Below are positions 8,012 to 15,068 of a stretch of 26,618 nucleotides of DNA, piece after piece. The notes under the pieces are model-generated. The model did no database searches. It saw nothing but the letters and a program-made list of their open reading frames with translations, and was not told where the DNA came from. The position numbers were made by a program, and so were the translations under genes. The first letter of the stretch is position 1; the number at the start of each line of letters is the position of its first letter. This DNA comes from JAWWPY01 sp036394075 (GTDB taxonomy: Bacteria > Actinomycetota > Actinomycetes > Streptosporangiales > Streptosporangiaceae), in contig DASWFT010000256.1 of assembly GCA_036394075.1 (NCBI GenBank), positions 1 through 26,618 of the forward strand, read 5' to 3'.

Positions 8012-8754
8012 CTTAACCCGCCTAACCCGCCTAACCCGTCAAGCAGCAGGTCGTAGCTGTCCTCCGGCAGGCCGAGATCGTTGCGGACGCGGTACCGCAG
8101 CCGCAGCAGAAGCTGCAACTCGGTCCGGTCACCGTCGGGCAGCACCGGCAAGCGCTCGGCGGCCGCCACTGCGGCACTGGTGTCCTCGCCGCCGGAACCC
8201 GCGCCGCCAGAATCCGAGCCGCCAGAATCCGAGCCGCCAGAATCCGAGCCGACTGCGCCACCGAGGCACAGTTCGACGCCGACGGTGGCCCAGCGCAGCG
8301 CGCGAGGCAAGTCCGAACGTTCCACCAGGAGCTCCGCGACCAGGTCGCAGAGCCGGGGATCACGTGGCTGCTCCGATTCCAGCTGGCCGATCAGCGCCTC
8401 CGCCTCGGCCGACCGTTCCATCAGGAACAAAGCACGCGCCAAGGGCACCCGCGGATCGCTGAGGGCCGGGCCGCCGTCCGCGAGCGCGGACCGGAACCCG
8501 GTCGCGGCGGCTGCGGGGTCATCCGCGAGCAGCCATTGCTCGCCTGCCCTCACGAATGCCTCTGATCGGGGAAAGGCATCGGTCTGCGTGCCCGTAGCGG
8601 CCAGATCGCTCATCTGCTGTGCCGCTGTCCGGTGATCGCCGCTGCACGCGGCATCGAACTCGATGGCGTCGAACAAGTCACGGGTCAGCACTACCACACC
8701 CGGAAAATTACCCAGCCCAGACCCAGTTTCAACGCCGCGAGTGAACTCAGTCAC
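7978..8754 (-). CDS. TPR-like protein of unknown function
   Basis: I do not recognise a named family. The 258-residue protein is alpha-helical and Ala/Leu-rich. Residues 58-165 look like two or three tetratricopeptide-type helical hairpins (SEAFVRAGEQWLLADDPAAAA; RALFLMERSAEAEALIGQL; LLVERSDLPRALRWATVGV), a fold used for protein contacts. SDSGG is repeated three times near 169-184, and the C-terminus has GLGGLGGL from a 9-bp DNA repeat. No signal peptide or membrane segment is visible. The GTG at 8754 lies 12 nt after the stop of the upstream NYN gene, suggesting coupled translation; a later in-frame GTG near residue 20 could be the true start. The gene end overlaps the clpB end on the opposite strand by 34 bp. 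Existence is likely; function is unknown. Confidence 0.75.
   Translation of the reverse strand: MTEFTRGVETGSGLGNFPGVVVLTRDLFDAIEFDAACSGDHRTAAQQMSDLAATGTQTDAFPRSEAFVRAGEQWLLADDPAAAATGFRSALADGGPALSDPRVPLARALFLMERSAEAEALIGQLESEQPRDPRLCDLVAELLVERSDLPRALRWATVGVELCLGGAVGSDSGGSDSGGSDSGGAGSGGEDTSAAVAAAERLPVLPDGDRTELQLLLRLRYRVRNDLGLPEDSYDLLLDGLGGLGGLSHEPAGTPDVG
8014..8040. repeat. 9-bp tandem repeat, three units, just after the clpB stop
   Basis: Three units of TAACCCGCC (the last TAACCCGTC) begin two bases after the clpB TGA. On the reverse strand they are in frame in the TPR gene and encode its GLGGLGG tail. This short array is one of several located at a gene 3' end in this window. Confidence 0.8.
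8203..8247. repeat. 15-bp tandem repeat, three perfect units, in the TPR gene
   Basis: GCCGCCAGAATCCGA is repeated three times without mismatch. Read on the reverse strand it encodes the SDSGG repeats of the TPR protein, a probably flexible linker. Perfect identity suggests a recent expansion. Confidence 0.9.
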
Positions 8755-8766
8755 GGAGAAACCCAG

Positions 8767-10536
8767 CTACCTGCGTGACCGCTCCAACGCGTCCCAGAAC
8801 CCGCGGCGCAGCGCGTGCCGCACCTCGTCGTGCAGGAGGGAGTCGATGGGCAGCGCGGAATCCTGAAGCAGCCTGGCCTCCAGATCCGACGGCATGCGCG
8901 GCTTGCGGGCAAGGACAGCCTCCAGCCATAGCGCCGGTGCCTCACGGGCCACCGACTGTCCGAACTCGAAGCCCTCGGAGTGCGCCGACTGGACCGCGTC
9001 CGCCAACGACACCGTCACGGGCTGTGGAACGGGAGCATGCTGAGCAGCCGACTGTGGCCCACTGTAGGGCCCCTGTTGCGGCACGTATGCGGGCGGCCCG
9101 GCGCTCGTGGCCTCATGCTGGCCGGGCGGCGCGCCGGAGAACGGCCCAGGGACGGCCTGATCTTGGGGCACGCCAGGGAACGTGCCCGGCTGGTACCGCT
9201 CCGGCTGGTACCGCTCCGGCTGGTATTGCTCCGGCTGGTATTGCTGCCGCGGGGCGCCATGGAGCGGCTGGGCCGGCTGCGCGCTCTGTGCCCCGGGGCC
9301 GCCCGGCCCCGGCATCGCCTGCCGTGGTCCCGCTCCTCCCTGGCCCGTCTGCATGTCCTGGGCCGGGCCGCGGAACTGCGGAGCGGTCGGAGCCGGGTAC
9401 ATCTGCGGGCTCGCCGCCTGGTTGTTCTGTTCGTCAGCGCGAGACGTGAGCCCGTGCGAGCCGCGGGCCGGGCCTGGCATCCCCGGCGGCGCGTGGACAG
9501 CTGACTGGCCCGGCATGCCCTGCGGAGCTTGGACGCCTGGCTGGCCTGGCGCGGACGGGCCTCGCTGGCCCGGCGCAGCCGCCGCACCGAGCGGGCCTGG
9601 CGCGGTGGACGGTCCCGGCATGGCTTGCTGACCATGCTGACCCTGCGGGACGGGCGCAGCTGGCGCGACGGAAGGATTCTGGACAGATGGCGGACCTGGC
9701 ACGGCCGACTGGGCTGGCGGGACTTGCAGGCTCTGCGGTGCCGGGGCAGGCCTGTCGCTCGGCGCTGGCGGCTCCCGATGCGGCAGCGGAGCCTGGTGCG
9801 CGTTCACCGCCGGCTGGGCAGCACGCTGGTACTCGGCGACCACCGGTGCGGTGTAGATGGCGGGAGGTGCCGGATGAGAGCCTGCGGGCAACGCCTGCTG
9901 GTGACCAAGGGATCCGACCAGCGATCCGTGACCATTGGTCAGCGCGCGCCCAGCGAAAGCTGGGACCTGATACCGCTCATCGTCCCGCAACGGCTCGGCG
10001 CCCGCGATCAGTTCCACGAAGGGCCGCAGGTGAGCGTCGCCGATCTCGATGATGTCATCGCATTCCTGGCGGAGCGTGCGGGAGATGGTCCAGTTGCCAT
10101 CCACCGTGATGTGCACGATGGTCACCCTGACCCCGAGATCCTGCACATCCGCCACGACCTGAGTGAGGTCTTCCTCGGCACTGATCATCAAGGCATCACT
10201 GACCGCGCCGTTCCTGGCCAGGGTGGCCAGGTCGCGATGGATCTCGCTCTCCACGCCCTCGCGCCGTCCTGGCCTCATCCGGCCCAGCCGCAGCTTGATG
10301 CCCGGCAGGTCGGCCAGCGCATCGTGCTCGGCGCTGCGACGGCCCTCGACGGTCGCCTCGTACCAGTAGCACCGCAGCAGCGGGAGGCCGGTCCGATCCC
10401 GGGCTATGCTCCCGAAAAACTGGAGAAGACCTGCGTAATCCCAGGAAACGGACTCCCGGTGGCGAGTTCCGTGGACGGCCATCGCGCCATCCGCCAGCAC
10501 ATAACCGGCGTCCACGAACAGCGCGCAACGATCCAC
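8767..10536 (-). CDS. NYN-domain (PIN-like) putative ribonuclease with long disordered Pro/Gln-rich region
   Basis: With the GTG at 10536 the protein has 589 residues. GGAAGGAC lies about 8 nt upstream of it. A longer in-frame reading to 10959 runs into the divergent epimerase gene and was rejected. Residues 3-170 are an NYN domain: CALFVDAGY with the probable metal-binding Asp at 9, acidic residues around EGVESEIHRDLATLA, and DALMISAEEDLTQVV with the next conserved acidic cluster near 121-123, then a VRVTIVHI strand. NYN proteins are PIN-fold RNases that need such an acidic centre. Residues about 200-500 are Pro/Gln/Ala/Gly-rich and predicted disordered, including four tandem YQPE-type repeats. 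A conserved-looking helical domain (about 505-589) ends the protein. It is followed after 12 nt by the TPR gene. RNase activity is inferred from the fold only. Confidence 0.85.
   Translation of the reverse strand: MDRCALFVDAGYVLADGAMAVHGTRHRESVSWDYAGLLQFFGSIARDRTGLPLLRCYWYEATVEGRRSAEHDALADLPGIKLRLGRMRPGRREGVESEIHRDLATLARNGAVSDALMISAEEDLTQVVADVQDLGVRVTIVHITVDGNWTISRTLRQECDDIIEIGDAHLRPFVELIAGAEPLRDDERYQVPAFAGRALTNGHGSLVGSLGHQQALPAGSHPAPPAIYTAPVVAEYQRAAQPAVNAHQAPLPHREPPAPSDRPAPAPQSLQVPPAQSAVPGPPSVQNPSVAPAAPVPQGQHGQQAMPGPSTAPGPLGAAAAPGQRGPSAPGQPGVQAPQGMPGQSAVHAPPGMPGPARGSHGLTSRADEQNNQAASPQMYPAPTAPQFRGPAQDMQTGQGGAGPRQAMPGPGGPGAQSAQPAQPLHGAPRQQYQPEQYQPERYQPERYQPGTFPGVPQDQAVPGPFSGAPPGQHEATSAGPPAYVPQQGPYSGPQSAAQHAPVPQPVTVSLADAVQSAHSEGFEFGQSVAREAPALWLEAVLARKPRMPSDLEARLLQDSALPIDSLLHDEVRHALRRGFWDALERSRR
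9190..9249. repeat. 15-bp tandem repeat, four units, in the NYN gene
   Basis: Four 15-bp units of the form CTGGTAYYGCTSCSG encode, on the reverse strand, four five-residue repeats of the YQPEQ/YQPER type in the disordered part of the NYN protein. They keep the frame, so length changes would alter only the linker. Confidence 0.88.
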
Positions 10537-10689
10537 GCGACACCGTCCTTCCCTTCGACGCGAGACGTTACCAGCGCTCAGCCGCCTCCGTAACGGATCG
10601 CGCACAGATCGCCGGTATCCGCAGCCTAGAAGTGCGCTCTGGGCAGAAGCATCCCGCGGACTCCTCTTGGCCCGGCAGAATCTTCCGCC

Positions 10690-11712
10690 ATGCGACTTCT
10701 TGTTCTCGGGGGTACCCGGTTCCTGGGGCGTGCCATCGTGGACGAAGCGATCAGGCGTGGCCACGACGTCACGACCTTCTCGCGGGGGCTGAGCGGCGAG
10801 CCCCGGCCGGGTGCCGAGGCATTGCACGGAGACCGTACCAGCTTCGAGGACCTGCTCAGGCTGGCTGGGCGAGATTTTGACGCGGCCATCGACACCTCCG
10901 TGATCGCCCCGGCGCATGTGGCCGCCGCCGCCCGGCTGCTCGCCGATCACGTGGGTCATTACACCTACATCTCCACTATCTCGGTGTACCGGGATTACCC
11001 GGGTGATCCGGTCACCGAGAACTCTGCCGTCCTCGACTGCGCAGCCGACGCCACAGGAACCGTAGAGACCCTCGGGTACGGGGAACTCAAAGCAGGATCT
11101 GAACGTGCTGTGGCCGCCGCGCTACCCGGCCGGCACCTGATCGTCCGCCCAGGACTGATCGTGGGGCCACACGAGAATGTCGGCCGCCTGCCCTGGTGGC
11201 TGACGAGGCTCGCCCGCGGCGGGACTGTCCTCGCACCGGGCGAGCCGGGCCGCCAGATCCGGATGACCGATGCCAGGGATCTCGCGTCCTGGCTCGTCGA
11301 CAACACCCGGCGGGGCATCCCCGGAACCGTCAATGTGCCGGGTCCCGACGGGATCACATTCGGCGGGCTGCTCGCGCGGTGCAGCGAGATCACTGAGGCA
11401 GACCGAGCCGCCCCGGCCACGATCCAGTGGGTGCCCGACAGGGTGCTGCTCGACGCGGGCGTCGAGCCGTGGATGGAACTGCCCATGTGGGCGCCGGACA
11501 TCCCGGAACTCGCCGCGATCTGGCAGCTCTCCGGGGATCGCGCGGTACGCACCGGGATCCGCTATCGCCCGCTCGCCGACACCGTGCGCGATACCTGGCT
11601 GTGGCTGCGGCGGGAGGCCGTGGCCACTGGGCGGGCGGTCACCGAGTTCGAGCGGGCGCCCGGCATCGGCCTGGACCCGGCCAAGGAACAGGCCATCCTG
11701 TCTGGCCTCTGA
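10690..11712 (+). CDS. NAD-dependent epimerase/dehydratase family protein (extended SDR)
   Basis: The 340-residue protein starts MRLLVLGGTRFLGRAI, a Rossmann fold with the glycine motif GGTRFLG near 8-14. A strand with YISTISVY and a later YGELK supply the SDR Ser and YxxxK catalytic pattern. The RQIRMTDARDLASWLVD segment is typical of epimerase-type SDRs whose C-terminal half binds a sugar nucleotide or other substrate. The substrate cannot be read from sequence. No clear ribosome binding site precedes the ATG; a CAGAAT box 8 nt upstream raises the possibility of a leaderless transcript. It is divergent from the NYN gene, sharing a 153-bp spacer with it. Its stop codon lies inside the first unit of the 13-bp array that fills the space before pyrE. 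Confidence 0.88.
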   Translation: MRLLVLGGTRFLGRAIVDEAIRRGHDVTTFSRGLSGEPRPGAEALHGDRTSFEDLLRLAGRDFDAAIDTSVIAPAHVAAAARLLADHVGHYTYISTISVYRDYPGDPVTENSAVLDCAADATGTVETLGYGELKAGSERAVAAALPGRHLIVRPGLIVGPHENVGRLPWWLTRLARGGTVLAPGEPGRQIRMTDARDLASWLVDNTRRGIPGTVNVPGPDGITFGGLLARCSEITEADRAAPATIQWVPDRVLLDAGVEPWMELPMWAPDIPELAAIWQLSGDRAVRTGIRYRPLADTVRDTWLWLRREAVATGRAVTEFERAPGIGLDPAKEQAILSGL

Positions 11713-11946
11713 AGCGGCCCCGTGTAGCTGACCCGCGAAGCTGACCCGTGACGCTGACCCGTGACGCTGACCCGTGAAGCTGGCCTGTGAAGCTGACCCG
11801 CGAAGCTGACCCGCGAAGCTGGCCTTTGAAGCGGCCCCGTGTAGCTGACCTGCGAAGCTGACCCGTCAAGCTGGCCTTTGAAGCGGCCCCGCGAAGCTGA
11901 CCCGCGAATCTGACCCGTGACGCTGACCCGTGACGCTGACCCGTGC
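11700..11946. repeat. 13-bp tandem repeat array, 19 units
   Basis: Nineteen contiguous units of exactly 13 bp follow the consensus AGCTGACCCGTGA, with variants such as CGCTGACCCGTGA, AGCTGGCCTTTGA and AGCGGCCCCGTGT. Unit 1 contains the epimerase TGA and unit 19 ends 10 bp before the -10 box of pyrE. There is higher-order order: units 1-6 match units 14-19 almost base for base, and the GGCCTTTGA/AGCGGCCCC pair recurs at units 1-2, 10-11 and 14-15. Each unit carries TGA triplets and 13 is not a multiple of 3, so the plus strand is closed in all three frames, while the minus strand is open in all three, which explains spurious antisense frames. It is not a CRISPR array because there are no spacers. 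Confidence 0.95.
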
Positions 11947-11956
11947 AGACCGTGGG

Positions 11957-11962
11957 TAGGCT
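11957..11962 (+). promoter_or_regulatory. -10 box of pyrE, probable leaderless promoter
   Basis: TAGGCT fits the actinobacterial -10 pattern TANNNT. Only 8 nt separate it from the pyrE GTG, so transcription would begin at or next to the start codon. No Shine-Dalgarno sequence lies between. The nearest -35-like string is CTGACC in the last 13-bp repeat unit, 15 nt upstream, which is a little close. Confidence 0.6.
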
Positions 11963-11970
11963 CGCCAATC

Positions 11971-12507
11971 GTGACCGACCGCGATGATCTGCTCCGGGTG
12001 ATCAAGGAAAAGGCCGTCGTGCACGGCGACTTCGTCCTGGCCTCCGGCCAGCGGGCCACCTGGTACATCGACCTGCGGAGGGTACTGCTCGATGGTCGCG
12101 GGGCGCCGCTGGCCGGCCGGGTCATGCTGGACGCTACCGCCGACCTGGATTATGACGCCGTCGGCGGCCTGACCCTGGGCGCCGATCCGGTAGCGACCGC
12201 GATGATGCACGCCGCCCATGCGGCGGGCAGGACTCTGGACGCCTTCGTGGTGCGCAAGGAGGGAAAGGCCCACGGCCTGCAGCGCAGGATCGAAGGACCC
12301 GATGTCGCGGGCCGCCGTGTGCTTGCCGTGGAGGACACCTCCACCACGGGCAACTCGGTTCTCACGGCGGTGGACGCCCTGCGCGAGGCAGGCGCGAACG
12401 TCGTGGGGGTGGCCGTCATCGTGGAGCGCGGCGCCCGGCCGCGGGTGGCCGAGCGAGGACTGCCCTTCCGCGCCGCCTACGACATGGGCGACCTGGGCCT
12501 GGGCTGA
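11971..12507 (+). CDS. pyrE: Orotate phosphoribosyltransferase
   Basis: PyrE joins orotate to PRPP to make orotidine 5'-phosphate in de novo pyrimidine synthesis. With the GTG at 11971 the protein has 178 residues and begins VTDRDDLLRVIKEKAV, as in other actinobacteria. A longer in-frame ATG at 11917 lies within the repeat array and was rejected. The family motifs are FVLASGQRATWYIDLRRV near 21-38, LGADPVA near 69, the catalytic lysines in VVRKEGKAHG near 93-102, and the PRPP loop EDTSTTG at 121-127. The start has a -10 box 8 nt upstream and no ribosome binding site, so the mRNA is probably leaderless. Its last 31 bp overlap the end of the convergent DedA gene. Confidence 0.95.
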   Translation: MTDRDDLLRVIKEKAVVHGDFVLASGQRATWYIDLRRVLLDGRGAPLAGRVMLDATADLDYDAVGGLTLGADPVATAMMHAAHAAGRTLDAFVVRKEGKAHGLQRRIEGPDVAGRRVLAVEDTSTTGNSVLTAVDALREAGANVVGVAVIVERGARPRVAERGLPFRAAYDMGDLGLG

Positions 12508-13127
12508 TCCTCGCCTTGGCTTACCGGCTCCAGCCGCTCCGCCGCCTCCTTGCGGACCTCGCGCAGCCGGTAGGCGATGAAGCCGACGATAGCGACTAGC
12601 ACGACGGCGGCGATCACGTATCCGGCGAGAGCGATGCCGTGCGCCACGCTTTGCCATGCGCTGCCGACGCCGTAGCCGATGAGGGAAATCGCGGTCACCC
12701 ACACCGCCGTGCCGATCAGGCTCAGGACCCCGAACAGGACCGGCGGTATCTTGATGAATCCCGCGACGATTGACACGAACGTCCGTACCACCGGCAGAGC
12801 CCGCCCCACGGGAAGCGCCCATGCGCCGCGGCTGGCGAAGAAGCGTTCGGCGCGGTCGATGTCCGCACTCGTAATGAGCAGGTAACGGCCGAATCTGTCG
12901 ACCAGGGGCCGCTCTCCCACCCGGCCGACTGTGTAGGCCACAAAGGAGCCGATCAGCTCGGCGATCGTGCCGACGATGATCACGGCGACGATGTTCAGAT
13001 GGCCCTGGTAGGCCAGCACGCCCGCGAATCCGAATGTGATCTCGGAGGGAATTGGGACGCAGCATGCCTCCAGGAACCCGAACAGGAAGACCGCGGCAAG
13101 GCCCGCCTCACTGAGAAAGCTCTCCAT
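12477..13127 (-). CDS. DedA family membrane protein
   Basis: With the ATG at 13127 (AGGGAT about 3 nt upstream) the protein has 216 residues beginning MESFLSEAGLAAVFLFGFLE. A longer frame from 13202 adds 25 residues without membrane character and was rejected. Features of the DedA/SNARE-associated (VTT) family are the FLEACCVPIPSE loop, the VGRVGERPLVDRFGRYL segment, the re-entrant-loop motif FFASRGAWALPVGRALPVVRT with its conserved arginines, and three or four hydrophobic helices. Family members act in membrane homeostasis, with some shown to move lipid carriers or phospholipids between leaflets; the substrate here is unknown. M. tuberculosis Rv0364, also beside fba, is a likely counterpart (from memory). 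Its 3' end overlaps pyrE by 31 bp. Confidence 0.9.
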   Translation of the reverse strand: MESFLSEAGLAAVFLFGFLEACCVPIPSEITFGFAGVLAYQGHLNIVAVIIVGTIAELIGSFVAYTVGRVGERPLVDRFGRYLLITSADIDRAERFFASRGAWALPVGRALPVVRTFVSIVAGFIKIPPVLFGVLSLIGTAVWVTAISLIGYGVGSAWQSVAHGIALAGYVIAAVVLVAIVGFIAYRLREVRKEAAERLEPVSQGEDQPRPRSPMS

Positions 13128-13264
13128 AGATCCCTGTTGTACAGCATGCGGAGGTGTGTACCGGACCACATCCGCTGAGCTTAGGAGACCCTTTACCACC
13201 ATCTTCCAACACCGCGAGCGCCCGACCGGGCTGGGTCAGCGGGCCGAACGGGCCGCTCCGGGCC

Positions 13265-13345
13265 CTCGGGTGCCCGGCGGATTGACCCCTCGGGTGCCCG
13301 GCGGATTGACCCTCGGGTGCCCGGCGGATTGACCCTCGGGTGGCC
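13265..13345. repeat. 23-24-bp tandem repeat, three units plus a partial fourth, upstream of fba
   Basis: Units start at 13265, 13289, 13312 and 13335, each beginning CTCGGGTGCCCGGCGG and, in the full units, continuing ATTGACC. The first two starts are 24 bp apart and the rest 23 bp, and the last unit is partial and diverged. The array lies in the divergent spacer between DedA and fba, about 20 bp upstream of the fba -10 candidate. The TTGACC string in each unit resembles a -35 element, but the last copy is 30 bp from that -10 box, too far for a standard promoter. Confidence 0.88.
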
Positions 13346-13364
13346 GACGGACGCGTGCCTCCGG

Positions 13365-13370
13365 GATACT
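13365..13370 (+). promoter_or_regulatory. Candidate -10 box of fba
   Basis: GATACT lies 32 nt before the fba ATG and would give a leader of about 25 nt that includes the CAGGGAG ribosome binding site. No good -35 element is visible at 17-18 nt spacing. Confidence 0.4.
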
Positions 13371-13402
13371 AGAACCAAGCACGAGACAGGGAGCCGAACG
13401 CT

Positions 13403-14425
13403 ATGCCTATCGCGACCCCAGAGGTCTACGCACAGATGCTCGACCGGGCGAAGGAGCATGGCTTCGCCTACCCGGCGATCAACGTGACGTCGAGCCAGAC
13501 GCTGAACGCGGCGCTGCGCGGATTCGCTGACGCGGAGAGCGACGGCATGGTGCAGGTGTCCACCGGGGGCGCCGACTACCTTTCGGGTTCCGCGGTCAAG
13601 GACATGGTCACCGGGTCGATCGCACTGGCCCACTTCGCTCGTGCGGTGGCGGTGAAGTATCCGGTCAATATCGCCCTGCATACCGACCATTGCCCCAAGG
13701 ACAAACTGGACGGCTTCATGCGGCCGCTGGTCAAGCTGTCCCAGGAGCGGGTGGCCCGCGGTGAGGAGCCGCTGTTCCAGTCGCACATGTGGGACGGCTC
13801 GGCGGTACCCCTGGCCGAGAATCTCGCGATCGCGTCGGAACTGCTTGACGAGTGCGCCAAGGCGCACACGGTCATGGAACTCGAAATCGGCGTGGTCGGC
13901 GGTGAGGAGGACGGCGTCGTCGGCGAGATCAACGAGAAGCTCTACAGCACGCCGGAAGACGCTCTCGCCACCGCCGAAGCGCTGGGCCTCGGTGAGCGTG
14001 GACGTTACATCCTGGCCGCGACGTTCGGGAATGTGCATGGCGTCTACAAACCAGGCCATGTCACGCTGCGCCCCTCCATCCTGAAGGACATCCAGGAGGC
14101 GGTCGGCGCGAAGTTCGGTCATGAAAGGCCGTTCGACCTGGTATTCCACGGCGGCTCCGGGTCATCCCTGGAAGACATCCGCGAGGCGATCTCCTACGGC
14201 GTGATCAAGATGAACGTGGACACCGACGCCCAGTACGCGTTCACCCGGCCAATCGCGGGCCACATGTTCACCCACTACGACGGGGTGCTCAAAATCGACG
14301 GCGAGGTCGGTGACAAGAAGGCGTACGACCCTCGCGCCTACGGCAAGGCCGGGGAGGCGTCCATGGCCGCCCGCGTCGTGCAGGCCTGCGAGGACCTCAT
14401 GTGCGCAGGCAAGCGCATGAGCTAA
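13403..14425 (+). CDS. fba: Class II fructose-bisphosphate aldolase
   Basis: Fba is the zinc-dependent aldolase of glycolysis and gluconeogenesis, splitting fructose 1,6-bisphosphate into glyceraldehyde 3-phosphate and dihydroxyacetone phosphate. The 340-residue protein closely resembles the M. tuberculosis enzyme along its whole length from MPIATPEVYA. HTDHCPKDK places a zinc ligand at His96, the same number as in M. tuberculosis. Further zinc and phosphate-binding parts are VVGGEEDGV, NVHGVYKPGH, FHGGSGS and MNVDTDAQYAFTRP. The ATG has CAGGGAG about 9 nt upstream. The DUF3151 gene follows after 33 bp and is probably co-transcribed, as the corresponding genes are neighbours in mycobacteria. 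Confidence 0.98.
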   Translation: MPIATPEVYAQMLDRAKEHGFAYPAINVTSSQTLNAALRGFADAESDGMVQVSTGGADYLSGSAVKDMVTGSIALAHFARAVAVKYPVNIALHTDHCPKDKLDGFMRPLVKLSQERVARGEEPLFQSHMWDGSAVPLAENLAIASELLDECAKAHTVMELEIGVVGGEEDGVVGEINEKLYSTPEDALATAEALGLGERGRYILAATFGNVHGVYKPGHVTLRPSILKDIQEAVGAKFGHERPFDLVFHGGSGSSLEDIREAISYGVIKMNVDTDAQYAFTRPIAGHMFTHYDGVLKIDGEVGDKKAYDPRAYGKAGEASMAARVVQACEDLMCAGKRMS

Positions 14426-14458
14426 GACCGGCTCAGCCAGCCGCCGACTGAGGGCAGG

Positions 14459-14884
14459 ATGGACCCTATGGACCATCAGAACCTGTTCTCCGGGCCGCCG
14501 GCCACCTACCTGCCCGAGGACGAGGAAGCGGCGGCGCAGCTCGCCGCAGGGACAGACCCGTACGACGTCGCCGCCGAGCACCCGGCCTTCCTAGCCGCCT
14601 GGGGAGCCCTGGCGGACCTGGCGATGGAGAAGGGCGAGGCGGTCACCTCCTACGCGTTCGCGCGCACCGGCTACCATCGCGGCCTCGACCAGCTGCGCAG
14701 GGCGGGCTGGAAGGGGCACGGCCCGATCCCCTGGGAGCACGAGCCCAACCAGGGTTTCCTGCGATCGCTGCACGCGCTGGGCCGGGCCGCCGCCGCGATC
14801 GGCGAAGAGGACGAGGCCATACGCTGCGCCACGTTCCTGCGCGACAGCAGCGCTACCGCGGCGGCGCAGCTGGAGCGCTCCTGA
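14459..14884 (+). CDS. DUF3151 family protein
   Basis: The 141-residue soluble protein contains AFARTGYHRGLDQLRRAGWKG and EPNQGFLRSLHALGRAA, the most conserved parts of the actinobacterial DUF3151 family (M. tuberculosis Rv0360c, recalled). No biochemical function is known to me. The family normally sits next to fba, as here, 33 bp downstream of it. A second in-frame ATG at 14468 with AGG about 9 nt upstream is an equally possible start. The last 18 bases and the sequence just after the stop are part of a 30-bp direct repeat found again 110 bp downstream. Confidence 0.9.
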   Translation: MDPMDHQNLFSGPPATYLPEDEEAAAQLAAGTDPYDVAAEHPAFLAAWGALADLAMEKGEAVTSYAFARTGYHRGLDQLRRAGWKGHGPIPWEHEPNQGFLRSLHALGRAAAAIGEEDEAIRCATFLRDSSATAAAQLERS

Positions 14885-15006
14885 CTGCACGGCGGGACGG
14901 GGACCAGACCGGGGCCGGACGGGGCCGGATCGCAGCGCCGCAGGTAGGGCGCCCTGGACTGGACGTGACGGGACGGCAGCCGGAGCGCTCCTGGCTGCAC
15001 GGCGGG
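14867..15006. repeat. 30-bp direct repeat, two copies 110 bp apart, across the DUF3151 stop codon
   Basis: The copies are 14867-14896 and 14977-15006, identical except for two bases. Each contains the palindrome GGAGCGCTCC followed by TGCACGGCGGG. The first copy holds the last codons and TGA of the DUF3151 gene; the second lies in the purA leader. The G-rich sequence between them has its own short CCGGACGGGG repeats. No terminal inverted repeats or coding capacity suggest a mobile element. Confidence 0.85.
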
Positions 15007-15020
15007 TGACACCCGTCCGG

Positions 15021-15026
15021 TAGCCT
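15021..15026 (+). promoter_or_regulatory. Candidate -10 box of purA
   Basis: TAGCCT fits TANNNT and would give a leader of about 35 nt containing the GGAAGGGG ribosome binding site. The -35 region falls in the second copy of the 30-bp direct repeat and has no consensus match. Confidence 0.4.
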
Positions 15027-15068
15027 CGGGACTCCGCGCGCGGGTGACGCCTGGAAGGGGCTGGTCAG

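Noticed and set aside
9529..10593. Plus-strand 354-codon frame
   Set aside because: It is the complement of the NYN gene, whose minus-strand product has recognisable domain motifs.
10537..10959. N-terminal extension of the NYN protein by 141 residues
   Set aside because: It runs antisense through the divergent promoter region and into the epimerase gene; the NYN fold begins immediately after the GTG at 10536, which has a ribosome binding site.
11700..11946. CRISPR array
   Set aside because: Units are contiguous 13-mers with no unique spacers, and no cas genes are present.
11562..12125. Antisense frames with serine/glycine/arginine repeats across the 13-bp array
   Set aside because: They exist only because the reverse complement of the 13-bp unit has no stop in any frame; there is no start signal, and they overlap real genes on both sides.
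14867..15006. Small mobile element bounded by 30-bp repeats
   Set aside because: The repeats are direct, one is part of a conserved gene end, no target-site duplication or inverted ends are visible, and the interior is simple G-rich sequence.
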